In this document: positions 47,823 to 56,057 of the stretch, piece after piece | How the letters are laid out: every line of letters starts with the position of its first letter | Numbering within the stretch: position 1 is the stretch's first letter | Source: Opitutaceae bacterium | GTDB lineage: Bacteria > Verrucomicrobiota > Verrucomicrobiia > Opitutales > Opitutaceae | Direction of reading: 5' to 3' | Length of the DNA stretch: 64,000 nucleotides | NCBI GenBank assembly: GCA_024233285.1 | Contig: JACKPU010000011.1 | Coordinates: 1 to 64,000 of the forward strand | The notes under the pieces: model-generated | Databases searched by the model: none | Told to the model about the DNA's origin: nothing | The model's input: only the letters and a program-made list of their open reading frames with translations | Made by a program: the position numbers and the translations under genes

Positions 47823-49265
47823 ATGACGCCACGAGTCCCGTTGCGATTTCAAGCCACTGTCCGTGACGGCGGACGCGTGCTCCATGGCCGCAAGGTCGTG
47901 GCCGAAATCAAGCGGCTCGCGCTGATCCACTTCGTCCCGCAGCCCGGCGCAAGCTCGCTGGTCGGTGCAGATGTCGGCGTGCCGTTTTACTGGCGGCAAT
48001 ACGGCAATCATCAGGACCCGGAAAGGCGGATGGACTTTCGGCGACGTCTCACGTTGATCGAGCAATCCGCGACGGCGATCCGCCTGCGGGCGACCGGCAC
48101 GACGCGCTCTGGTTCAGCCCGCAGCACGTATGCGATCACGTTTCGGATCGATGCGCGCGGCCGGCTGCAGTGCGAAGTCGAAGCGGTTTTGACGGTGTCG
48201 GACGGCCCCGGCTGGTTGGTGACGCCGCATCCGCATCACGGCGAAGCGGTGTTTTGCACGCTTTGGCCGACGGGGGTGTTTTCACCGACGGGCGAGACGC
48301 CCAAGCGCTTCGATTCGTGTCTGGTGCAGCGCGGCACCAAGACGCGGCGGATTTTGCATCATCATCTGGAGAGTCCGGACAAACAGCGCATCAAGCTCGG
48401 CCCGGGTGATCGCTTGGCGTGGGGCTTGGAGGAGATGAATCCGCAACTCACCATCGGCGCCGGCACGCGCGCGGAGGCGGGTGTTTGCGCTTACATGTGG
48501 GACACGCATTTCGCGCTGCGCGTATGCCGCGACCGGCGAGACGTGGTGCTCAAGCCGGGCAGCCAGCTGCGCGCGGCCTACGTGCTGGCCGGAAAAACGC
48601 GCCGGCAATTGGCCGCGGATTTTAATCGTGCGACCATCGCATCATCTGGCGCAGCGGCGGACACGCCGATGTATCGGCGCGGCCTGCATACGTTTAAGGA
48701 AACGTTTCGCGATGCGACGGCGGCGGGCAACACCGCCTGGCCGTGGCAGCGCGAGATCGTGGCGGGCCGCGAGGCCGACGTGGTTTTAGCACGCGATACC
48801 CGGGTGGGCTGCGGTGATTGCTGGTCGCTCAAGCTTCAACATCGGCATGCGGCGCAATCGCGCTGGCTGGCGACGACGCTGGGACCGGCGTTTGGCGAAC
48901 CGGCATTCAAACGCGGCGCCCGGCTGCGGCTGGGCGCGATGGTGAAAACCACGGGTGCGGCGGCCGCGCGCATCACGTTGCGCTTGCATCGGACCGGGCG
49001 CGGCAGCGTATTTGACGTGTCCGGTTATGAGCCGTGGTCGAGCGAGTGGGTGGGGAGCCGTGGTGCCCTCGCCGCGGGAAGTCGGAAATACGCGGCGGGG
49101 GCGCCGCGTCCCCAAGGGGATGGCATCGGTGGGGCGGGTGAGTGGATCGAACTGTTGATCGAAACGCCCCCGTTGAGTCCCGCGCCGGATCGGGTGCATT
49201 TGTTGCTCGAACTCAAGGGCTGCGGCACCGGGTGGTTTGACAACGTGGAACTGCAACGACGATGA
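47823..49265 (+). CDS. Protein of unknown function, mostly beta, in the lyase operon
   Basis: 480 residues from the ATG at 47823. The frame is open further up only within the preceding gene. No family is recognised. The N-terminal two thirds look like a beta-sandwich (LALIHFVPQPGASSLVG, VPFYWRQYGNHQDPERRMDF in parts YWRQYGNHQDPE), and the C-terminal part resembles a carbohydrate-binding module (LRLGAMVKTTGAAAARITLRL, GTGWFDNVELQRR). Near the C-terminus bases 49050-49116 form an inverted pair of GC-rich palindromes that encode GSRGALAAG and GAPRPQGDG, possibly an insertion. It overlaps the lyase gene by four bases, so binding or processing the same glycan is likely. Confidence 0.8.
   Translation: MTPRVPLRFQATVRDGGRVLHGRKVVAEIKRLALIHFVPQPGASSLVGADVGVPFYWRQYGNHQDPERRMDFRRRLTLIEQSATAIRLRATGTTRSGSARSTYAITFRIDARGRLQCEVEAVLTVSDGPGWLVTPHPHHGEAVFCTLWPTGVFSPTGETPKRFDSCLVQRGTKTRRILHHHLESPDKQRIKLGPGDRLAWGLEEMNPQLTIGAGTRAEAGVCAYMWDTHFALRVCRDRRDVVLKPGSQLRAAYVLAGKTRRQLAADFNRATIASSGAAADTPMYRRGLHTFKETFRDATAAGNTAWPWQREIVAGREADVVLARDTRVGCGDCWSLKLQHRHAAQSRWLATTLGPAFGEPAFKRGARLRLGAMVKTTGAAAARITLRLHRTGRGSVFDVSGYEPWSSEWVGSRGALAAGSRKYAAGAPRPQGDGIGGAGEWIELLIETPPLSPAPDRVHLLLELKGCGTGWFDNVELQRR
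49050..49116. repeat. Probable REP-like doublet inside the 47.8-kb gene
   Basis: GTGGGGAGCC...GCCCTCGCC at 49050-49073 and GGCGGGGGCGCCGCGTCCCC at 49094-49113 are similar when one is reverse-complemented. They disrupt an otherwise well-formed beta domain with low-complexity Ala/Gly/Arg residues. The match is weaker than at 38962. Confidence 0.45.
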
Positions 49266-51467
49266 ACCGGGCGAAGACCGAAGTGTTGTCCTTTGTTCGC
49301 CGCAACGGCCAATGGTCCGCGATCCGTTCGCGCGTCGTGCGTCAACCCGTGATGGTGCAGATGACGATGACGCTCCCGGCGAGCGGATTGGAACCGCATT
49401 GCCGTTATGCGCAGATCATCGACGCGACGGCGTTGCCCACGTTTTTGAACACACGATATGCGGTCAAACCGCCGGGGCTGCGCGTGGGGCCTTGGCCGGG
49501 TTGGCGCGGGATTCCGGAATTGCCGGTGGTCAGGTTGCACACCGGCCACGAGGTCGTGGCCGGCAAATACTATTTTCTTGGTGATGAGGAATTGGCCGGC
49601 GAATTGCGCGTGATGTTTCCTTGCCAGCAGGGTTTGGGACTGCGGCTTCGATTCGAAACCGAGGACGCGTCGCTGCGTTCCATCTCTGCGCAGGTCATGG
49701 GCAACTTGCCGGCGTGGGCTCCGCCGCAGGCAGTGACTTTGCGTGACGAATTGCGCGGACAGCATCCCCGCTTGGTGTTGGATGCCGCCGGGATGGCGCG
49801 CCTGCGCGGCGAACTGCGCGGGCGCAAGGCAGCACATTGGCGACGGTTGCGGAAACTTGTGCGCGAATCCTGGGCGCTGCCTTACGCCACCACTCCCGAG
49901 GGCAAAATTCTGCCGGGCAAAGAACGCCTCACCGGCGCGGATCCGCGCGTTGATCGCCGCCGCCATGGCGCAACTGCAACCGACGACGAAGCACACGGCG
50001 TGGGCAAAGCGCACTTATTTCGCCTACCTCCGCGAAACGGCGCAGCCGGATTTTGGTCCGCTCGGCATCGATACGCAGAGCGGCGAAGTGCTCTATCTGT
50101 TGTGCGTTGGTTACGATTGGCTCCATGGCGCGATGGCGCCACGCGAACGCACGCGGGCCCAAAAACGCTTGTGGGAGGTCGCGGCCATTTGCCGGCGGCA
50201 TCTCGATCCGGCCCGGCGCGATTACGCGCAGGCGCACTACCTCGGCTGCGGCCTCGGGCTGCTGGCCTTTGCGTTTTTGTTTTGGGATGAACATCCGTTC
50301 GCGCAGTCATGGGCGGCGGAGCTGCGCGGTGCGTTTGCGCGCGTGCTGGCGATGCTGCCGGCCGACGGATTTTTCCCGCATGGCATCAACCTGTGGACTT
50401 ACGAACATGGTTTTCTGCATCGCTGGCTGGAACTGTTCCGGCAGTGCGCGGATGAAGATTTGTGGAAAGCGACGCCGTATTTTGCGGCGGCCTCGCGGTT
50501 CCGGGCGGCGGCGACTTCGCCCGACGAAACCTGCGGCGTGACGTTTGGCGATCCGCAATACCGCGTCGTGGGCGACAGCTGGTGTCACCTGCTCACGGCG
50601 AATCGTTTGGGCGATGCATCGGCGCAGGCTTTGGGTGAGCGTTTGCTGAATCAACCTCCGCAGGGCACCGATCATCGGCATGCACCGCCGCGCCGACGCG
50701 TTTATGAATTGCTCTGGCATCGACCGGCAGTGCGCGGTCGGTCACCGGCGGATGAGATCGTCACTTTTCAAGACGGCGGACAGGTGTTTGTGCGGCGGAG
50801 CGACACGTTGATCACGTTGCGTTGCGGTGCACCGCTCGGCCGGCAGCGGCGCGCGGCGGGCGAGGTGGGCGGTTACGGTCACTCCGATCCGTGCAACGGC
50901 GCGGTGCTGGTCTGGCGCGGCGGCACCTTTGTCGGCAGCGGTCCGGGGCCGCTCTATCGGCGCGACACGGCGCTGCACAATCTCGTCACGATCGATGGTC
51001 GCGGTCAGATCGGCGACAGCTGCGTGTGGTTTCCGGATTTGTTGGAGGAGCGTTTCATTCCCCCGGAGCCGGTGGTGCGCCGCCGCGGTGATACCGTGCG
51101 CATCACCTGCGAACTGGCGGCGGCCTATCTGCCGCAACTCGGTGTGCGGCGCCATACCCGCGTGATCGTGATTGCCGGCGATGGCAGCCTGCGCGGCGAA
51201 GATGAGATCGAATTGGCCGCCGAGGCGGAGATCACGTGGCACTGGCACACGCGCGCCAAGGTAAAACCCATGGGCGGTGATTTTGATTTAAGCGGTCCTG
51301 GTTGCCGGGCGCGCTTGGGGATCGAACCCGAAACCGGCACGCAGCTGCGGGTGCAACCCGAGCGCTTTGTCGCGGCCTATCCGCACGAGGGAACGGTGGG
51401 CCTCGAGATCATGGCCACGCGCGCGGTTCGCCGCACGGTGTTTCGCTGGACGCTGGCGTTTGTGTAG
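49262..51467 (+). pseudogene. Heparinase II/III-like polysaccharide lyase, one frameshift
   Basis: ATG at 49262 overlaps the previous stop. Frame one runs MNRAKTEVLSFVRRNGQW to about 49950 and includes HPRLVLDAAGMARLRGELRGR (seen as PRLVLDAAGMARL), the entry helix of heparinase-like toroids. A single indel near 49940-49955 moves the rest to a second frame: ALIAAAMAQLQPT, PADGFFPHGINLWTYEHGF, then the beta-sandwich with GGYGHSDPCNGAVLVW and LHNLVTIDGRGQIG, matching family C-terminal blocks. Joined length is about 735 residues. It is the last gene of the operon and the likely depolymerase or oligosaccharide lyase of the system. The indel may be a sequence error, since the whole protein is otherwise well conserved. 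Confidence 0.8.
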
Positions 51468-51540
51468 AGCGGGATTGCTGGTCCCGCCAAAACGAACACG
51501 TGTAGTTATCCCAAGGCGGGATCAGCGATCCCGTCCTACA
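51463..51540. repeat. REPIN-like inverted REP doublet
   Basis: TGTAGAGCGGGATTGCTGGTCCCGCC at 51463-51488 (shown for pattern TGTAG plus a palindrome) and its inverted partner GGCGGGATC...GATCCCGTCCTACA at 51515-51540. It lies between two convergent genes and includes the stop codon of the lyase gene, so it could also act as a two-way terminator. Confidence 0.75.
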
Positions 51541-51543
51541 AGT

Positions 51544-53208
51544 TCAAGCCTTTGCCATCAGCTTCCGGTAGTTCAGGAAGTCGGTGTGCAGCTGGTGAAA
51601 GACCTGGTGTTTCGCGGCGTGGAAACGTGCGACCGCGCCCTTGGTCGGGGTGACGACCTTGTCGGCGGCGTTCATCGCGGCCATGGCGTCGAGCACGGTG
51701 CCGTGATGTTGCGCGGCGACGGCGCCGAGCACGGCGGAACCGAGCAGGACGGCCTCGGGTTCCTTCGGCAGCACGATCTTGCAGCCGGTGATGTCGGCAT
51801 GTTCGCGCAGGAAGACAGGATTCTTCGTGCCGCCGCCGCAGGCGAGCAACGTGTCGATGCGGTAGCCCTTGCGATTCATCTCCTCGAGGATGTGGCGCGT
51901 GCCGTGCGCGACGGCTTGGATGGCGGCCAGGTATTGCAGCGCGAGATCGTCGGCTGTGGCCGAAAGCGTCAGGCCGGTCATTGTGCCCTTGAGCGTGGGA
52001 TTCGCGCGGGGCGAACGGTTGCCGTGGAAGTCGGGCTGGATGTGCAGGTCGCGCGTGAGCCCGGCGGGGAATTTGACGCCGGGGGCCGAGGCGAGGGCGT
52101 CAAGCCGCGCGTTGAGCAGCTCGTAAATGGTGACGCCTTTTTGTTTCGCTGCCTTGAGCAAGGGTGCGGCGGCGGCGTGCGAGAAAATCACGTGATCGAT
52201 CAACGCGCCGGTGGCGGACTGACCGCCCTCGGTCAGCCACAGGCCGGGGATCATGGCGGAAAAATACGGACCCCAAATGCCGGTGATGAAACGCGGCTTG
52301 GGCGAGACCGCCATGTGGCACGACGACGTGCCGCCGATCAAGGCGAGGCGTTTTTCCACGGTCGCGGTGGTGGCTTTTTTGCTCCCGACCGGAGCGCCGA
52401 GCAGGCCGAGGCCGCCGGCGTGCGCATCGATGATCGAGACGCCGACGGGAATGCCCGGGCGCAGGCCGAGTTCGCGCGCGGCCTTGGCGGTCAAACCGGC
52501 GCCGATCGGTTCGCCCATCGGGCGGATGCGCTGGCCGATGCGCGCGAATTTTTCGCGGACGAGATCACCGAGGCCGATGGCATTGAAATAGGATTTCTCC
52601 CAGCCCGCGCCGGTCGTGCCCTTGTGGCCGAGATAAGTCCATTTGCATACGGTCGTGCACAGCGAACGCGTGTCGTCGCCGGTGGCACGGTAGGTGAGGA
52701 AGTCCGGCAGGTCGAGAAAGCGCGCGGTGCGTTGCCACGTCGCGGGCAGGTTTTCCTTCAACCACAGCAGTTTGGGCGTCTGCATCTCGGGCGAGATCAC
52801 CCCGCCGACGTAGCGCAGCACGGCGTGCTTGGTTTTATTAATGCGTTCGGCTTGCGGGATGGCGCGGTGATCCATCCACACGACGACATTTTGCGCGGCC
52901 TTGCCGGTCGGCGAAATGGTGACGGGTTGATCATCGGCATCGAGGCAGACCAGCGAACACGTGGCGTCGAAACCGATGCCGGCGACTTGCTCGGGTTTGG
53001 CCTTGGCCTGTGCGAGTGCGCCGCGCACCGCGCGACCGCAGGCGGCCCAGATGTCGTCCGAGGACTGCTCGACGAAGTCGGGCTGGGGTTTCCACAGCTT
53101 GATCGCATGCGTGGCGCTGCCGAGCATGCGGCCGTCCGCGGTGAAGAGTCCGGCGCGCGCACTGCCGGTGCCGACGTCGATGCCGAGGAAGAGGTTGGGT
53201 TGGGGCAT
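51544..53208 (-). CDS. FGGY-family pentulose/carbohydrate kinase
   Basis: 554 residues starting [22 protein letters not shown], the phosphate-1 loop of the sugar-kinase fold. [35 protein letters not shown] and [12 protein letters not shown] are FGGY N-domain blocks. [11 protein letters not shown] and [20 protein letters not shown] carry the second phosphate and adenosine sites. This long form resembles pentulose (D-ribulose-type) kinases. It would phosphorylate a keto-sugar in the cytoplasm. Its gene is convergent with the lyase operon and separated from the FGE gene by a REP doublet. Confidence 0.9.
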   Translation of the reverse strand: MPQPNLFLGIDVGTGSARAGLFTADGRMLGSATHAIKLWKPQPDFVEQSSDDIWAACGRAVRGALAQAKAKPEQVAGIGFDATCSLVCLDADDQPVTISPTGKAAQNVVVWMDHRAIPQAERINKTKHAVLRYVGGVISPEMQTPKLLWLKENLPATWQRTARFLDLPDFLTYRATGDDTRSLCTTVCKWTYLGHKGTTGAGWEKSYFNAIGLGDLVREKFARIGQRIRPMGEPIGAGLTAKAARELGLRPGIPVGVSIIDAHAGGLGLLGAPVGSKKATTATVEKRLALIGGTSSCHMAVSPKPRFITGIWGPYFSAMIPGLWLTEGGQSATGALIDHVIFSHAAAAPLLKAAKQKGVTIYELLNARLDALASAPGVKFPAGLTRDLHIQPDFHGNRSPRANPTLKGTMTGLTLSATADDLALQYLAAIQAVAHGTRHILEEMNRKGYRIDTLLACGGGTKNPVFLREHADITGCKIVLPKEPEAVLLGSAVLGAVAAQHHGTVLDAMAAMNAADKVVTPTKGAVARFHAAKHQVFHQLHTDFLNYRKLMAKA

Positions 53209-53251
53209 GGGGAAATTGGCTATTTGCTATGGGTTATGGGGAATGGCCGAA

Positions 53252-53325
53252 TGTAGGGCGGGGTCGCTGACCCCGCCTAGAGGTCGTTGGGTGTTCGAAG
53301 GTGGGATCAGCGATCCCGCCCTACA
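53252..53325. repeat. REPIN-like inverted REP doublet
   Basis: TGTAGGGCGGGGTC...GACCCCGCC at 53252-53277 and the inverted GGTGGGATC...GATCCCGCCCTACA at 53300-53325. Same family and spacing as the doublet at 51463-51540. Located between two minus-strand genes. Confidence 0.8.
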
Positions 53326-53337
53326 TTTGAAAGAAAG

Positions 53338-54300
53338 TCACACATCGCGGACGCAGCGGAAGCCGAGGTTGGTGGTCGCGCTGTCGGGGGTGTTGCTGCT
53401 GCGGGCGTCGGTGCGGTAGCGATTGCAGTAGGAGGCGTGGCAGAGATACGAACCGCCGCGCATCATGCGGCGATCGCTGGTGATCGGACCGGTGGGGTTC
53501 TCGGCCGGCGAGGTTTTGTAATAGTCCGCATCGAACCAATCCCAGACCCATTCCCAGACGTTGCCGGTCATGTTGTAGAGGCCATAGCCGTTGGCGGGAT
53601 AGGACTTCGCGGGGGCGGGACCGTAGTGGCCGTCAGCCTCGGTGTTGCGGGTGGGAAAGGTGCCCTGCCAGACGTTCATGCGGTGCTTGCCGTCGGGCTC
53701 AAGTTCGTTGCCCCACGGAAAACGTTGCTGCACGAGCCCGCCGCGCGCGGCGCATTCCCATTCGGCTTCCGTGGGCAGGCGTTTGCCGGCCCACGCCGCG
53801 TAGGCTATCGCGTCGTGCCACGAAACGTGCACGACCGGATGCGCCCAACGCTTCTTGATGTTGCTGCCGGGGCCCTCGGGGTGGCGCCAGTTGGCGCCGT
53901 CTACCCGACACCACCATTCGCTGCCGAGCACGCGCACGCGTTGCGTGGCGGCTTGTTGCTTGGGCGTGAGGTGACCGAAGAAGACGAAGGACCAGCCGAA
54001 TTTTTCCGATTCGGTTTTGTAGCCGGTCGCGTTCACGAAGTCGGCGAACTGCCGGTTGGTCACGGTGGTGGCGTCGATCCAGAACGCATCCAGTTTTACG
54101 GTGTGGACGGGACCTTCACCATCGGCCGGAAATCCGTAATCCCCTTCGTTGCCCATCAGGAACTCGCCGCCGGGGATGAGCTTCATGCCATCGGTCGAAC
54201 CGGTGTTGATGCGACGAAACGTGAAAGTCGCGGAAGAGGCGGTCTCGTTGGGATCGCGGCCGGGAGCGCAGCAGGAGCCTTTGGGATCGTCGGGATGCAA
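53338..54300 (-). CDS. Formylglycine-generating enzyme (sulfatase-activating, SUMF1 family)
   Basis: 320 residues from a TTG. KLIPGGEFLMGNEGDYGFPADGE (parts: IPGGEFLMGNEGD) opens the FGE fold. The two redox-active Cys of aerobic FGE are present as Cys287 and Cys292 (SYLCHASYCNRYR), followed by the family end NLGFRCV. LPTEAEWECAARGG and GNVWEWVWDW are conserved core blocks. It oxidises a Cys in CxPxR sulfatases to formylglycine, and the sulfatase encoded upstream has that motif. No signal peptide, so the modification occurs in the cytoplasm. Confidence 0.93.
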   Translation of the reverse strand: MHPDDPKGSCCAPGRDPNETASSATFTFRRINTGSTDGMKLIPGGEFLMGNEGDYGFPADGEGPVHTVKLDAFWIDATTVTNRQFADFVNATGYKTESEKFGWSFVFFGHLTPKQQAATQRVRVLGSEWWCRVDGANWRHPEGPGSNIKKRWAHPVVHVSWHDAIAYAAWAGKRLPTEAEWECAARGGLVQQRFPWGNELEPDGKHRMNVWQGTFPTRNTEADGHYGPAPAKSYPANGYGLYNMTGNVWEWVWDWFDADYYKTSPAENPTGPITSDRRMMRGGSYLCHASYCNRYRTDARSSNTPDSATTNLGFRCVRDV

Positions 54301-54318
54301 TGCGGGTGAAGGATTTAA

Positions 54319-54423
54319 TTAACCACAGATGAACACAGATACACACGGATCAATCAAAGGTGCCGGTCGTAGTAGTAGCGGGTTTTGGAATCTGTGCTTA
54401 TCTGTGTTCATCTGTGGTTGTTA
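54319..54423. repeat. Long inverted repeat (ACCACAGATGAACACAGAT family)
   Basis: The arms 54321-54340 and 54400-54419 are perfect 20-bp complements (AACCACAGATGAACACAGAT), with further imperfect repeats of the CACAGAT/CACGGAT unit inside. It sits between the FGE and sulfatase genes. A related imperfect version is found at 58221-58327. Confidence 0.85.
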
Positions 54424-54437
54424 CCCATTGAAAACCG

Positions 54438-55931
54438 TCACGCGAAACTTACGCGGCGCTGAGAGTGGGCTTCGCGTTCGAGGTTAAGTCGCACAAGCCG
54501 GCGGACCAACGCGTCGCGCGTGTCGCGCGATGCGGCGTCGGACCACAGGTTGCGATACTGGTCGGGGTCGGCGTCGAGATCGTAGAGCTCGCCGTCGTCC
54601 GTGTCCTGATAAACGATCAGCTTGTGCGAGGCGGTGACGAGCGTCTGTTGATAAAACGTTTCGTAGGTCGGGCGCAGCTCGACGGTGACGGCGTCCTGCA
54701 CGGTCTCGGTTTCACGGCGCAGCACCGGGCCCAGATCCACGCCCTGCAGGCCGGTGGGCTCTTCGACGCCGGCGAAGTTGAGAAACGTGCGGGGCAGGTC
54801 GACGAGATTGGCAAGCGCCTCGGTTTTGCCGGTGGCAGGAATCAGTCCCGGCGCCCAGGCGAGGAGCGGCACACGCTGGCAACCTTCGTAGGCGGCGGCA
54901 CCTTTGCCCCAAAGCCCATGCTGGCCGTGCATCTCGCCGTGATCGGTCGTGTAAACGATCAGCGTGTTTTCGAGCTGCCCGGTTTCCTCCAGTGTCTTGA
55001 AGATCGCGCCGATGCGGTCGTCCATGAAGTTGACCATGCCGGCGGTGGCGCGGAGCGAATCGCGTTCGATGCCCTTGCGCTCGAAGTCGCCGAAACAGGA
55101 CGGGAAGCCATGACCGTCGTCGAACCGCCCGAATTTGCTCTCGCGCATGCAGCGGTAGATGGGGTGCCGGTCGTCGAATTCGCCTTCGCGGTAATCCTCG
55201 TAGAGTCGCAGTTCGTCGGGATTGACCTGCGAATACCACGGGTCGGGACAGACCATCGGTTCGTGCGGGTCTTGAAAACTGGCCCAGCAAAACCACGGCT
55301 GGCCGGTCTCGGCCCGGCGGTGCAGGTAGTCGTTCGTGACCTGCGCGACCCACGAGCTGTCGTGATATTCCTGCGGAATGTCCCAGCGTCCGACTTCGAA
55401 GCGCGAGTAGTCGTCGCGCATGACGTGAAACCACGGTTTGTAATCCACACCCGCGCGTTCGAGGAAGAGCCGGTAGTGCGCCTCGGGCACATTGTTGATC
55501 GTGTGCCCGGTGTTGGCCTGAAATTCGTCGAAACCGACGTAAGGGCCGTTCCACGTTTCCCAGAATTCCGGCGGCGGATTCTTCATGCCGCTGATGTGCT
55601 CGATTTCGTCGTCGCGGCGGACGAAGTGATGTTTGCCAAAGAGCGCGGTGTGGTAACCCGCGGCACTCAGCACCGAGGGCAACGTCACCGTCGGGAATGG
55701 TTTGAGCGATACGCCGATCGAATAGGCGCCGTGCCGCGAGGGATACTGACCGGTGAGCAACGAGACGCGCGTCGGCGTGCAGATGGGGCAGGGCGTGTAG
55801 GCGCGGTTGAAGTGGACGCCTTCGCGGGCCATGCGATCGAGATTGGGCGTCACGAAACCGGGGGTGCCGAGACTGCCGAGATGGTCAAAGCGGTGCTGGT
55901 CCGAGGTGATCAGGAGGATGTTGGGGCGCAT
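54438..55931 (-). CDS. Type I sulfatase, cytoplasmic
   Basis: 497 residues that start directly MRPNILLITSDQHRFDHLG with no signal peptide; Asp11 and nearby residues are the calcium ligands. The formylglycine site is Cys51 in CTPTRVSLLTG, the exact CxPxR motif. YTTDHGEMHGQHGLWGKG carries the second metal-binding set. It should hydrolyse a sulfate ester on a sugar after modification by the FGE encoded downstream in the same direction. The substrate is not clear from sequence. A cytoplasmic sulfatase implies that sulfated oligosaccharides are imported intact, and the YeiH transporter could then remove sulfate. Confidence 0.93.
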   Translation of the reverse strand: MRPNILLITSDQHRFDHLGSLGTPGFVTPNLDRMAREGVHFNRAYTPCPICTPTRVSLLTGQYPSRHGAYSIGVSLKPFPTVTLPSVLSAAGYHTALFGKHHFVRRDDEIEHISGMKNPPPEFWETWNGPYVGFDEFQANTGHTINNVPEAHYRLFLERAGVDYKPWFHVMRDDYSRFEVGRWDIPQEYHDSSWVAQVTNDYLHRRAETGQPWFCWASFQDPHEPMVCPDPWYSQVNPDELRLYEDYREGEFDDRHPIYRCMRESKFGRFDDGHGFPSCFGDFERKGIERDSLRATAGMVNFMDDRIGAIFKTLEETGQLENTLIVYTTDHGEMHGQHGLWGKGAAAYEGCQRVPLLAWAPGLIPATGKTEALANLVDLPRTFLNFAGVEEPTGLQGVDLGPVLRRETETVQDAVTVELRPTYETFYQQTLVTASHKLIVYQDTDDGELYDLDADPDQYRNLWSDAASRDTRDALVRRLVRLNLEREAHSQRRVSFA

Positions 55932-56057
55932 CGATGCCGGTCATTCAACGCATCCTGAGGCCGGGGCCAAGACCTGATCCCGTTAAAATCCGTCATGCTG
56001 ATTATTCCGCGCGAATGCCGTTGTCGGGCCATGGCGGCCGGCTCAGGCTCCGGCGCG

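Noticed and set aside
51367..53256. A 629-residue plus-strand open frame opposite the FGGY kinase
   Set aside because: It is antisense to a well-conserved kinase and its translation has no family-like blocks; high GC removes stop codons on the opposite strand.
54465..55958. A 497-residue plus-strand open frame opposite the sulfatase
   Set aside because: It mirrors the sulfatase gene codon for codon and shows only the composition bias of a shadow frame.
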